Below are positions 37,655 through 45,861 of a DNA stretch of 64,000 bases, piece after piece. The notes beneath the pieces are model-generated. The model saw nothing but the letters and a program-made list of their open reading frames with translations, had not been told where the DNA came from and ran no database searches. The stretch comes from JAWLHK01 sp041690355 [NCBI: bacterium] (lineage in GTDB: Bacteria; J088; JAWLBW01), in contig JAWLHK010000025.1 in the NCBI GenBank assembly GCA_041690355.1, positions 9,888 through 73,887 on the forward strand, in the 5' to 3' direction. Within the stretch, counting starts at the first letter, position 1. The number at the start of each line of letters is the position of its first letter. Position numbers and translations under genes: made by a program.

Positions 37655-38470
37655 ATGTTTCGCTGGTGTGCCAATTGCCAACGCTATCTCGGTGAGAAAC
37701 CGCCGTTCGACAACTTCGCGCTCACGCACACCTTTTGCGACGACTGCGCGCCGAAGTTGCTGGCGGGGGGCTCGATTGCCGGGGAGCCGCTCACGGCCGG
37801 CATCTATCGGGATTTCATGCGTGCCGTGCATGAGTCCGACCTGCTCCTGGCGCAACGGACCCTCACCCTCGCCCGCCAAGCCGGCATTCCGGACCTCGAT
37901 CTCGCCGTCGGCATTCTGCAGCCCTTGCTGTATGAAGTGGGGGTCGCCTGGGCGGCAGGACATCTTTCGGTCTGGCAGGAGCACCGCATTTCGGGATGGG
38001 TCGAAGAGGTCCTCGCGGCCATGGCGGCCGCCCGCTCCACCCCGGAGAAGCCGGGGGGAATCCTCCTGCTCGCCGCTCCGGGAAATCAGCACACCCTGGG
38101 ACCGCGCCTGCTCACGCTCGAACTGGCCGCGCGCGGACTCGCCGTCACCGCGGTACTTCCGGGCATGCCCCTCGCCGAGTATCCCCGCCTGATCGAGCGC
38201 TCCTCGCCGCGAATCGTCGGGATATCCGTGGGCGATCCGGCAAGTCTTACCACGCTGGAGCCGGCGGTGCACATCCTCGAAGTGCGGTTTCCGGAGGTTC
38301 GCTTCGTCGCCGGCGGTTCTGCCGTGCGCCTGAACCCGGGGCTCCGCGCCGACATGACGCTGATCCCGGCGACCGACGAATTCGTGCGTCTGGCGCTGGA
38401 GACCAGGGTCGCCGGGGTGCCTCTTCGGAGCCCGCCGGTGATTCTGGAAGGGGATCGGAAGTCACCGTGA
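37655..38470 (+). CDS. Cobalamin-binding protein with N-terminal zinc-finger-like segment
   Basis: 271 residues. N-terminus has CANC (near 5-8) and CDDC (near 28-31), a possible zinc knuckle. Residues about 45-130 form the helical cap domain typical of B12 proteins (ILQPLLYEVGVAWAAGHLSV, then QEHRISGWV). Residues about 135-260 are the Rossmann-like B12 domain: ILLLAAPGNQHTLGPRLLTL carries the ExHxxG-like motif (NQHTLG), whose His is the lower cobalt ligand; IVGISVGDPASLTTLE and VRFVAGGSAVRLNPG follow. It resembles the B12 part of CarH/LitR photosensors or methyltransferase corrinoid proteins but has no HTH. Starts at ATG 37655 despite an out-of-frame ATG nearby. Confidence 0.8.
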   Translation: MFRWCANCQRYLGEKPPFDNFALTHTFCDDCAPKLLAGGSIAGEPLTAGIYRDFMRAVHESDLLLAQRTLTLARQAGIPDLDLAVGILQPLLYEVGVAWAAGHLSVWQEHRISGWVEEVLAAMAAARSTPEKPGGILLLAAPGNQHTLGPRLLTLELAARGLAVTAVLPGMPLAEYPRLIERSSPRIVGISVGDPASLTTLEPAVHILEVRFPEVRFVAGGSAVRLNPGLRADMTLIPATDEFVRLALETRVAGVPLRSPPVILEGDRKSP

Positions 38471-38625
38471 CGGGTTTCCGAAAGCAAACTCCTGGGCCGG
38501 TTCTCAATCGATCTTGTCCAAAGGATACTGGGAGCGCGTCGAACGGGATGCCGCTGTTCGCGAGATCGGCGAGGTCCAGCGGCTGGCCAACGCCTTGGGT
38601 GACGAAGAGCTAGAAGACGGCTGAC
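38471..38625 (+). other. Possible small coding remnant (34 codons ending at 38624)
   Basis: A frame reading KGYWERVERDAAVREIGEVQ and ending in ANALGDEELEDG then TGA at 38622-38624 looks protein-like in codon and residue use. No ATG or GTG start is clear; a TTG two codons before KGYWER has no ribosome binding site. It may be the C-terminal end of a broken gene. Confidence 0.3.
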
Positions 38626-38719
38626 GTGGCTTCTTGCTACCAATGCACTCATCCACGCGTCGAGAGGGAACCCGCCGTCAGTTCGCCGGCGACTTTCGCA
38701 TTGTCATTTCAGCGAGGTC

Positions 38720-38815
38720 ATGGGCTACCGCCCAGGCGCGCCGCCGCGTCGCCGCGGGGCAGAAGAGGCCCCGCAGAAAGCAATCACTCCCTGCCCTGGC
38801 CGAGGTGCCCGCGGC
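38720..38815 (-). pseudogene. recG: Decayed internal recG fragment
   Basis: The run CAGGCGCGCCGCCGCGTCGC with flanks at 38731-38782 matches recG interior DNA at 51285-51337, including CCGCAGAAAGCA, with gaps and substitutions; weaker similarity continues to about 38815 (CTGCC-x2-GGCCGA). In the intact gene this encodes the region of RGDAAARLGIM. Here the frame is broken. Relative to the recG 3'-end copy at 39343 it lies on the wrong side. Confidence 0.65.
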
Positions 38816-38848
38816 CACGACACGGGGGCGCGCATCTCCGTCGACAAT

Positions 38849-39169
38849 TCAGTTCGTCGTACAGACTTCGCAGAAGTTATAGCAGTTGGCCGAGTCGTCG
38901 TCGGTTGTGTCATCCGGATCGGTGCAGTACTCGTCCTTCTTCGGCCCCGCCGTGCACCAGCAGTCGCCCGAGCACATGTAATCGGCCGTGCAGCTCTGGT
39001 TTGAACTGTCATCCGTGTTGTCGGTGTTATCGGTATTGTCGTCGGTGTTATTGTTGTTATCGCTGTTGTTGGACGTCGTGGTCGTCTCTTCGGTCCCGCA
39101 GGCCGACAGCAGCGCGCCGGTCGCGCTCAGTAGAAACAGAGCGAGAAAGAGGCTGGAGAGCATACGCAT
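38849..39169 (-). CDS. Small Cys-rich lipoprotein with Asn/Asp/Thr linker
   Basis: 106 residues: signal peptide (MRMLSSLFLALFLLSATGAL) with lipobox LLSAC near residue 24, a low-complexity linker of Asn, Asp, Thr and Ser (residues about 27-57), and a C-terminal segment with eight Cys (SCTADYMCSGDCWCTAG, then YC, NC, FC, VC). Probably a surface-exposed disulphide-stabilised knob on a flexible stalk, a form common in Myxococcota-type genomes. AGGAG precedes ATG 39169. It lies between recG debris and the orphan recG end. Function unknown. Confidence 0.8.
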   Translation of the reverse strand: MRMLSSLFLALFLLSATGALLSACGTEETTTTSNNSDNNNNTDDNTDNTDNTDDSSNQSCTADYMCSGDCWCTAGPKKDEYCTDPDDTTDDDSANCYNFCEVCTTN

Positions 39170-39342
39170 GGGAAACTCCTTTTTTTTGAGCGTTCAACTT
39201 CCCGAATCCAGTTACCCTACCGGAACCCGATGCAGACGGGTGTGACGGGCATCACAGCGGGGTATCCAGACGATTGTCCCCTGACGCTATTGCAGCCGTT
39301 GGTTTTGGGTCCCCCGGACGGGGGGCGACAGGGGGGGGGACG
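39170..39342. other. Non-coding gap left of the recG repeat
   Basis: Nothing coding is seen; it holds the lipoprotein leader and a G-rich stretch (39319-39341) that ends where the recG repeat begins. Confidence 0.5.
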
Positions 39343-39472
39343 CGCCTCACCCCACCAGCATCCCTTTGTCGCGCCAGGTCTCTTCGAGCCAGAGGCGCAG
39401 GGCCGCGTGGTCGTCACGCTGGAGTTCCGGGTCGCCTTCGAGGATGCGCAGGGCCGCATCACGGGCCGCGCC
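39343..39472 (-). repeat. Left direct repeat: orphan copy of recG 3' end
   Basis: 130 bases identical to 51013-51142 except at 39398 (C here, T at 51068). It contains the last 42 codons of recG plus stop (rev. 39347-39349) and about four bases beyond. Downstream of the repeat the frame continues into unrelated sequence, so no RecG is made from it. Confidence 0.95.
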
Positions 39473-39731
39473 TTGGCCGACATGGGACTGGGCGACAAAT
39501 GATTTTGTGTTCCTGGGAGAATACGACAGCGGGATAGACCTCCCGGTCGTAGTGGGGGGCTGGCTCATCTGTGTACTCCGCGCCCGCAACCGATCTTCAA
39601 TAAAGTCAGAGTGTTAGCGCGGCAGGACAGCATTTGTCCTCTGATGCCGCTATGATACTGCTTCACTGGCGCGGAACATCTCGTCACGCTAGGATATAGC
39701 CTTAATTGAATCGCTCCGGTAGGTGAGGGGT
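39473..39731. other. cas operon upstream region
   Basis: 260 bases without a gene. It contains a nested inverted repeat (39619-39650) followed by a -10-like TATGAT (39651-39656) and a second weak AT-rich element TAGGATATAG (39690-39699) before cas6. No -35 with good spacing is clear. Confidence 0.45.
39619..39650. promoter_or_regulatory. Nested inverted repeat upstream of cas6
   Basis: GCGGCA (39619-39624) pairs with TGCCGC (39645-39650), and inside it GGACA pairs with TGTCC around a 5-base centre. It abuts TATGAT at 39651, so it could be an operator or an RNA hairpin. Confidence 0.45.
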
Positions 39732-40352
39732 ATGGAAATTGTTGCCAACATGGTAGAACTTCGTTTTCCCGTGCGCGGGGACCGCATCCCCGTCGACCAC
39801 GGGTATTCCCTATATTCGTCACTCGCCGACTGCCTTGAGCGGGCAGATTCCTGGGTCCATGAAGCAAACGATTTTGGTCTGCTTTTGGTCCGCGGCACGT
39901 ACGATGGTAAGGGGGCACTCGCCCTCGGAGAGCAGTCATGGTTTGGCGTGCGAACGCCGGCGGACCGTATCGCTCGTTTTCTGCCGTTGGCCGGGAAACG
40001 CTTACGAATTCAGCAACACCCAATCGTCGTTGGGGTCCCTCGCACGGCTCTTCTGACTCCTGCATCGGAGGTGCGCGCACACATTGTCACGACTCGAAAC
40101 GGGCACGAAGAGGAACGGTTCGATACAGAAATTCGTCGCCAGATGGATGACCTCGGGATTGTAGGACACATCGAACGCGGGCAGCGGCGTGTGTTTAAGG
40201 TTCATGGGAAAAAGGTCGTCGGCCACACGCTATTTGTTCGGGACTTGTCGCCTGAACACTCGCTCATACTCCAAGAGCGGGGTCTGGGGGGGCGGCGGAA
40301 GATGGGCTGCGGTGTGTTCACCCCGTACCGTCGGGAGGATCAGGAAGTATGA
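39732..40352 (+). CDS. cas6: CRISPR-associated endoribonuclease Cas6 (MYXAN/Dev-type)
   Basis: 206 residues. Cas6 cuts the long CRISPR RNA inside each repeat. The C-terminal Gly-rich loop GLGGRRKMGCGVFTPYR is the Cas6 hallmark, and the N-terminal VELRFPVRGDRIPVDHGYSL resembles the MYXAN Cas6 subfamily found with Dev-type systems. A conserved-looking His in VDHGYSLYSSLA may be catalytic. AGGTGA lies five bases before ATG 39732 (a GTG nine bases upstream is possible). First gene of the operon; the stop overlaps cas3 (ATGA). Confidence 0.85.
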   Translation: MEIVANMVELRFPVRGDRIPVDHGYSLYSSLADCLERADSWVHEANDFGLLLVRGTYDGKGALALGEQSWFGVRTPADRIARFLPLAGKRLRIQQHPIVVGVPRTALLTPASEVRAHIVTTRNGHEEERFDTEIRRQMDDLGIVGHIERGQRRVFKVHGKKVVGHTLFVRDLSPEHSLILQERGLGGRRKMGCGVFTPYRREDQEV

Positions 40353-42628
40353 CCCTCGTTGCCACCGACGCCGATGTCCTGTACGCCAAGCGCCCTACAC
40401 GGGGCCGGTCTGTACCAACGGTGTATCAACACGGGGCAGACGTGGCATCGGCAGCCAGAGCCATAATGGCTGCGATTCGAACACCGCTCAGGGAGACATT
40501 CGGATTATCAGAAGAAGAAGTAACCCGCTTGGAGCGTTTGCTCCAAATCGCCGCTTTGCTTCATGATATTGGCAAGGCCAACAGCGCGTTTCAAGACATG
40601 CTGCTTGGTCGACTGGGCGAACGACGGCAACCGGTCCGCCATGAGGTGCTGGGTGCCATTCTCTGTTTTCAGGACGAAGTCTGGGGACGATGGTTTAAGT
40701 CCGTGTTCGCCGAAGAGGACTACTGGACCGTCTGCTGGGCGGTTGCCGGGCACCATCTGAAAGTTTCTCGGCATACGCAGGAAAGTCTGTTTCGTGTGGC
40801 AAATACGCCTGCGTACTTATCCATTTCCTTGGGTAGTGCTGATGTTCGACAGTTGCTCTTGGCCGTATTCGCCGCAGCCGGAAAACCGGTCGCCCGACCC
40901 CCGGAAATCGGTGATCTGAAATTTGACCTTGACGAGTCTACGCTCGCATTGTCGATCGATGCCTTTGTCGCCGAGTCCGCCTCGGCGTGGCGGCGCTTGA
41001 AAGACGCGGAGACATTCCGGCGCGACCTTGCACTGCTGAAGGCGCTCTTGATCTCAGCCGATGTCGCCGGCTCTGCGCTGCCGGCCAAAGGGGAGCCCAT
41101 TGAGCGCTGGATTGACCAGAGCCTCTCCCTCGACCTGGATGCGGCGGCTGCGAATCGAGTCGTCGAGAGTCGCCTCGCGGGTAAACGCCCACACAGATTT
41201 CAGGAAGAGGTTGCGGTCTCAGAGTCTACGGTCACGCTCGTTCTCGCGGGTTGCGGCAATGGGAAGACAACTGCCGCCTACATGTGGGCAAGACGGCAGG
41301 CGATGGGGCGTAAGCTGTTTTTTGCGTATCCGACCACAGGGACGGCGTCGGCGGGCTTCGACGACTATCTGGTTGGTGTCGATGAGATAGAGGCCGCGCT
41401 GATGCACAGCCGGTCAACCGTCGACCTGGAAGAAATGCTCGATGTCCCTGAGGCGGCGCGCGAAGAGGCGGCCAAAGAGGTGGTTGATCGGCTTCAAAGC
41501 ATGCGCGCCTGGGATCGGCAGGCCATTGTGTGCACCACAGACGCAGTTCTCGGCCTCGTACAAAACCAGCGCCGCTCTCTCTTTTCGTTCCCCTCCCTCG
41601 CAAAGGGGGCCTTCGTCTTTGATGAAATTCATAGCTACGATGCGCGTCTTTTTGAAGCGTTGCTCTCCTTTCTGGCGACCTTCAAGAATGCGCCCGTGCT
41701 GCTGATGACCGCCTCGTTACCGCCCAGTCGAATGAAGGCTTTACGCGAATGCCTTGGAGATCGCCTTCCTGGGCGGCCCATTACAGGTGAGCCGACACTG
41801 GAACGGCTTGAGCGCTACCGCATCACGTGGCGAGACACCAAGGAGATGTGCGTTGAGGAATGTGAGCAGGCTCTTGCACGTGGGGAGAAGGTGTTGTGGG
41901 TCTGCAACACGGTATCGGAAGCAATCATGACTTACGATCGCCTGGCCCCTGTTGCCGAAATGTTGAAGGCTCGCACTTTTTTGTTCCATAGTCGTTTCCG
42001 ATATGAAGATCGCATGGTTCTGCAGAAGAACCTTCTTCGGGCGTTCGATGGGAATGGACCTCTCCTGGCCGTCACAACGCAGATTTGTGAGATGTCGCTC
42101 AATATCAGTTCCGAAACATTGATTTCTGCGTCGTGTCCCTTTCCCGCGTTGATTCAACGACTCGGGAGGCTGAATCGCTTTGCCACACAGAGTGACCCAC
42201 GGCCTGCATATCTGTATCCGTTTCAGGGCAGACCCTATGACGAGCCTGAGGACGTGTTCCTGCGTGAAGAAGGCGAGAAGTTGATTCGAGCGCAAGCAGG
42301 CTCGCCGCTGTCCCAGCACGATCTCGCTCGCGCTCTCGATGGAATGGAGTGGACAGGCGGCGATGCCGACCTCTTTCGCCACCATGCGTGGCTAGACGGT
42401 GGGTGGGAAAGTGAGCCCCTCCCCCTCAGGGGTGGCGATAGCTCGGTGACCTTGGTGAGGGCAGAAGATATCCCGAGCCCTCTCGATGATACGCAATTGA
42501 TACGAAGGACAATTCCAATGCCGATACACAGAAAAATACAAGCTTACGAACGTATTGGCGGATACCTGATAGCACCAGCCGGCTCCATTCACTATTGTCC
42601 CGAGCGGGGGGCGACATGGGCAGATTGA
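40349..42628 (+). CDS. cas3: CRISPR helicase-nuclease Cas3 (HD plus DExH)
   Basis: 759 residues. The N-terminal HD nuclease has LLHDIGKANSAFQD near residue 71 and AGHHLKVSRH near 132. The helicase has Walker A VLAGCGNGKTTAAY near 298, DEIH box FVFDEIHSYD near 423, LLMTASLPPSRMKA near 452 and motif VI IQRLGRLNRFA near 601. It unwinds and degrades target DNA after Cascade recruitment. The HD and helicase are one chain in the usual order. Overlaps cas6 by four bases and cas8 by 13, so the effector genes are coupled. Confidence 0.95.
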   Translation: MTLVATDADVLYAKRPTRGRSVPTVYQHGADVASAARAIMAAIRTPLRETFGLSEEEVTRLERLLQIAALLHDIGKANSAFQDMLLGRLGERRQPVRHEVLGAILCFQDEVWGRWFKSVFAEEDYWTVCWAVAGHHLKVSRHTQESLFRVANTPAYLSISLGSADVRQLLLAVFAAAGKPVARPPEIGDLKFDLDESTLALSIDAFVAESASAWRRLKDAETFRRDLALLKALLISADVAGSALPAKGEPIERWIDQSLSLDLDAAAANRVVESRLAGKRPHRFQEEVAVSESTVTLVLAGCGNGKTTAAYMWARRQAMGRKLFFAYPTTGTASAGFDDYLVGVDEIEAALMHSRSTVDLEEMLDVPEAAREEAAKEVVDRLQSMRAWDRQAIVCTTDAVLGLVQNQRRSLFSFPSLAKGAFVFDEIHSYDARLFEALLSFLATFKNAPVLLMTASLPPSRMKALRECLGDRLPGRPITGEPTLERLERYRITWRDTKEMCVEECEQALARGEKVLWVCNTVSEAIMTYDRLAPVAEMLKARTFLFHSRFRYEDRMVLQKNLLRAFDGNGPLLAVTTQICEMSLNISSETLISASCPFPALIQRLGRLNRFATQSDPRPAYLYPFQGRPYDEPEDVFLREEGEKLIRAQAGSPLSQHDLARALDGMEWTGGDADLFRHHAWLDGGWESEPLPLRGGDSSVTLVRAEDIPSPLDDTQLIRRTIPMPIHRKIQAYERIGGYLIAPAGSIHYCPERGATWAD

Positions 42629-44268
42629 CCGAAGGTATGACCTGGAGGCTGAGCGATCCGGGAATGGGGATTATGGAACGGGCTGGCCTTGCGGCGCTCT
42701 ATCTTTCCTTGCAAGCCGCCAGAGAGCACGACATAGACCTTTCGCCTTTGGTATGGGAGAAAGGCGATCTCACTTCCGAAAGCGTTACCATTCGATCGAT
42801 CGGAAGTGACGAAGACGCGCTCCTCGCCCTTTTCCGATGGGCCTGGCAGGTTCGCGAAGGGGTTCTTTACCTTCCGGCCCTGCATGATGAGCGTGAACGC
42901 GACAATCTGCATGTGAGGCTCGCGCACCATAACGGCATCCTCTCGACCTTTCTTCAACATCCCAAGGTTCAGCCCAAGGGGGCGCCGGAGCGGCGATTCG
43001 TTGTGCTGGATGAAGGAAAGGAAATTCCGGTCGGTTATCAGACCCTTGATCCGGCAAGGCTCAAGCCGATCGCGGACATTGGCGGATTAACGCGCAAAGG
43101 AAGCCTGGTCGAAAAGTCAATCGAACTGTCCGGCTGGGTCTTTCCGGGAATCGCCCCGCGCTATGCAACGGAAAAAGCCTGGATGGGTCCGCCGCAAATT
43201 GCCATCCTTCTTATGCTTGCGCCTATCGCATGTGTTTATCATCCGCTGGCTTCCGATCGGTCAAGCTGGCTGACGGTGATCCCCGACGTGGTCGATCTGC
43301 GAGCCTTTCAGGAACGGAGGGTACTCCTGCAGAATGCGTTGAAGGCGGAGATGACCCAGGTCGCCGGCATGAGTGACGCCGGTCTTCGTGTCTTGTCAGA
43401 GATGATTGCAGACCAGACGATCCGCCTGCCAGTTGCGGGCTGTCGTGTAGTTGCGATGGGCAATGTCACGTACTACCCGAATCAGAAGGTGCGAAAAGGG
43501 GTCGTGAATCTCACACCGCGCCGCGCGACGCTTGCTCGTTATCGAAAGGTTGTGCGCGTGATGGGAAACCACTGGGTCGCTCTTAAGCCCCCCGAGCCCA
43601 AGAAGGCCTCGAAAGGGCGAAAGCCGAAACCGGGCGGCACCGAAATAGAAAGGCTCGCGACCCACTTTGTCGCCATACCCGCGGGGCGTGGCCGGATTGC
43701 AGAGAACCTGGCAACGGGCCAGCCGTGGTTCCAACACCTCTTTGAGCCGATGCCGTGGGAGAAAAAACGAATTCTGGATAGAAAACTTGGTGAGTCGGTG
43801 CAGAGCACCTGGTTTCGCCAGCTTTCAATGCAGCGAAAAAGACTTCATGAACTTTGTGAGGAGGCGTCCATGTGGGATAGCGATGAAGACCGTCAATTTG
43901 TCGAAGCGTTCTGGCAGAACCTTCGGGCACTTTATGCGCGGGAGGCCAGTGCGGTTGCAGATCGGGGCGGGTCGCGTGACCCGAGAAAACGATGGCAGCA
44001 GCTCAATGAAGAGTTACGTCGGCTGCTTGCGCGTGCTACAACGCGCAATCAGGTCAGACAGGTGCTTGCGGATATCTTCTCGCGCCCGGCCGGTCGGTTC
44101 CGCTCCAAGGTGCTGTCGGAGAATCCTGGGGCTGTCTGGCGCCTCATTGACGCCGATTGGCAGCGGGGCCGGGATCTTGCCTTGCTTGCCCTTGTGAGTT
44201 ACCAGAGCGCTGAATCGGACGAGCTAGCGCTTGAGCAGGAAACCATTCTGGAAGGAGAGACCGTATGA
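42616..44268 (+). CDS. cas8: Cas8-type large subunit (Csx13/DevT-like)
   Basis: 550 residues. Large Cascade subunit expected to read the PAM and hold target DNA. Similar in position and length to the MYXAN Cas8 (DevT in Myxococcus). N-terminus MGRLTEGMTWRLSDPGMGIM, then MERAGLAALYLSLQAA; mid region SGWVFPGIAPRYATEKAW; basic segment KPPEPKKASKGRKPKPGG near 318; C-terminal helices (ALYAREASAVADRGGSRDPR). No zinc ribbon is seen. ATG 42616 has a G-rich ribosome site; a TTG 21 bases upstream is less likely. Assignment rests on place and general pattern, since Cas8 proteins diverge strongly. Confidence 0.8.
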   Translation: MGRLTEGMTWRLSDPGMGIMERAGLAALYLSLQAAREHDIDLSPLVWEKGDLTSESVTIRSIGSDEDALLALFRWAWQVREGVLYLPALHDERERDNLHVRLAHHNGILSTFLQHPKVQPKGAPERRFVVLDEGKEIPVGYQTLDPARLKPIADIGGLTRKGSLVEKSIELSGWVFPGIAPRYATEKAWMGPPQIAILLMLAPIACVYHPLASDRSSWLTVIPDVVDLRAFQERRVLLQNALKAEMTQVAGMSDAGLRVLSEMIADQTIRLPVAGCRVVAMGNVTYYPNQKVRKGVVNLTPRRATLARYRKVVRVMGNHWVALKPPEPKKASKGRKPKPGGTEIERLATHFVAIPAGRGRIAENLATGQPWFQHLFEPMPWEKKRILDRKLGESVQSTWFRQLSMQRKRLHELCEEASMWDSDEDRQFVEAFWQNLRALYAREASAVADRGGSRDPRKRWQQLNEELRRLLARATTRNQVRQVLADIFSRPAGRFRSKVLSENPGAVWRLIDADWQRGRDLALLALVSYQSAESDELALEQETILEGETV

Positions 44269-45140
44269 CGATGCATATTTTCGGTACCGTTTTGACCGCA
44301 CGCGGCGTAGCCGCCAACAACCGGGGCGAGAACGAAGGGTCGATGACTACGCTGCAGAAGGTGGTGCGTGGGGGCAATCTTCACACGACCGTAAGCAGCG
44401 AGGCAGTTCGGTATGCCATTCGTGAGCTGTGGGGGCAGGACGGGGACCTGGAAACCAACCGCAAGGTCTCCCATCGCGGCAACGAATGGGCCGATAAGGA
44501 CTTTGGCAAGGGGTGGGAGAAGTTTATCGATAATGACGTTCTCGGTTTCATGCATGCGAAGAAGGAAACGGTCAGCCGACGCGGCATTCTTGAAATCGGC
44601 CGTGCAGTCAGCACTACGCCATGGCCGGGGACCATTGCTGCCAACTTTGCTTCGCCCGGCGCGAACCCGAGCGTCAGTCACAACGATCCCGTCCCTTATG
44701 CCGGTGAAATTCACGATACGCGCTACCAGTTTTCCTTCGCCATGACCCCTGACGCCCTCGAAGGCGAAAATAAGCTGGCCCGCACAGAGGCAACATTGCG
44801 TGCCCTTCAGTCGCTGCGGCGTGTCGGCGGCAATCACGGGCGGTACCTTTATGATTTTTCCCCGGAATCGGTGGTGTTTCGGGTCACGCAGGATCCGGCC
44901 CCGCGCATCATGTTCGTTTTCGAGGAGGGGGATAATGGCGAACTTTCCCTGTTGAAACTGGGTCGACGCCTGGAAGGGACCGAGCCGGACATTCGCCCGG
45001 AAGAACTGATCGTGGGCACGCTTCTTGATGATATTCAGGGGCTTGATGAGTTGCGGAAAAAGGGCGTGACCGTTCTGCCCGGGATTAAGGCCGCCGTCTC
45101 GGAGGTCCTTCAGCGACTGGGGGGCGCACTTGCAGCATGA
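44265..45140 (+). CDS. cas7: Cas7 backbone protein (DevR/Cst2 family)
   Basis: 291 residues. The repeated Cascade subunit that coats the crRNA spacer. It starts HIFGTVLTARGVAANNRGEN and runs through EAVRYAIRELWGQD and NHGRYLYDFSPESVVFRV, matching the DevR/Cst2 branch of Cas7 (RAMP fold). In Myxococcus, DevR is a regulator of development as well as a Cas protein. The ATG overlaps the cas8 stop by four bases; the stop overlaps cas5. Confidence 0.9.
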   Translation: MTMHIFGTVLTARGVAANNRGENEGSMTTLQKVVRGGNLHTTVSSEAVRYAIRELWGQDGDLETNRKVSHRGNEWADKDFGKGWEKFIDNDVLGFMHAKKETVSRRGILEIGRAVSTTPWPGTIAANFASPGANPSVSHNDPVPYAGEIHDTRYQFSFAMTPDALEGENKLARTEATLRALQSLRRVGGNHGRYLYDFSPESVVFRVTQDPAPRIMFVFEEGDNGELSLLKLGRRLEGTEPDIRPEELIVGTLLDDIQGLDELRKKGVTVLPGIKAAVSEVLQRLGGALAA

Positions 45141-45757
45141 GTGAGCAGGTCAATTGGTCGCTACGCGTGCATGTTCCGGTGTGCTCGTTTCGACCGTTCG
45201 AGTCGAGGGAGTACCAGGATACATACGCCGTACCCCCTCTCTCTACGATCTACGGGATGTTGCTTTCGTATTGCGGTATTCCCCGGGAAGAGCGAACTGT
45301 GCATAAAGGTGCTGCACTCGCTCTCGGCTTGGAGGGCATTACTGATCAGGCAAGCGTATTCCGAAAACTCCGGCGAGGGAAAGAACTCGAAACGGTTCGC
45401 CCGGACTACCAAGATCTGCTTCTCGGCCTCACTTGCAGAATCTGGGTCTCACAGGGGAACGAAAAGGGAACCCCACCGTTGGTTGAGCGCTTGGATCGGG
45501 CGATGCGCAATCCTGGTTCCATACGGCGGGCGGGAGGGCTGTCGTTAGGCGAAAGCAGTTTCCTGGTCGACACCTTCACGCGGGCGCCCGGCCTGCCTGA
45601 CGAAGAATTCCAGTTTCTTTGTCGGGATGACGCAGGGTTCGTGCAGTTGCCGCTCTGGGTCGATCATGATCAGAACCATCGAACCACAGGTCGATTCTCG
45701 CTGGTTTCGGGCAAGGCCAATGTGTTGCTGGACCGCTCGTGGATTCGTGTCGAATAA
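45137..45757 (+). CDS. cas5: Cas5 (DevS-like) crRNA 5'-handle binding protein
   Basis: 206 residues. Caps the 5' handle of the crRNA. VPVCSFRPFESREYQDTYAV and PPLSTIYGMLLSYCGIP at the N-terminus are the Cas5 pattern (RAMP core with the PxxSTIYGMLL helix), and the end carries FSLVSGKANVLLDRSWIRVE. It resembles DevS. Overlaps cas7 by four bases. A gap of 104 bases follows before the adaptation genes, the only break in the operon. Confidence 0.9.
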   Translation: MSEQVNWSLRVHVPVCSFRPFESREYQDTYAVPPLSTIYGMLLSYCGIPREERTVHKGAALALGLEGITDQASVFRKLRRGKELETVRPDYQDLLLGLTCRIWVSQGNEKGTPPLVERLDRAMRNPGSIRRAGGLSLGESSFLVDTFTRAPGLPDEEFQFLCRDDAGFVQLPLWVDHDQNHRTTGRFSLVSGKANVLLDRSWIRVE

Positions 45758-45786
45758 CGGCGTAGAGATACGTCTCTGTATACCCC

Positions 45787-45810
45787 TTGACAGATTCGTA
45801 GGAATATAAT
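45787..45810 (+). promoter_or_regulatory. Odd promoter-like element before cas4-cas1
   Basis: Consensus TTGACA (45787-45792) and consensus TATAAT (45805-45810) are both present but only 12 bases apart, too close for standard sigma70 use without distortion. It is the only promoter-like sequence inside the operon and sits between effector and adaptation genes. Confidence 0.4.
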
Positions 45811-45861
45811 AGCGATAGGGAGGTGTCGATAGCCAAGTTAACCTAGATATCTGAGGAAGCC

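Noticed and set aside
39343-39472. A functional second recG
   Set aside because: Only the last 42 codons are present.
39347-39589. A minus-strand ORF ending in the RecG C-terminus
   Set aside because: It joins unrelated sequence to the copied recG end; there is no ribosome binding site or domain, so it is a remnant.
45787-45810. A standard sigma70 promoter for cas4-cas1
   Set aside because: Spacer is 12 bases instead of 16-18, so it was listed only as an odd element.
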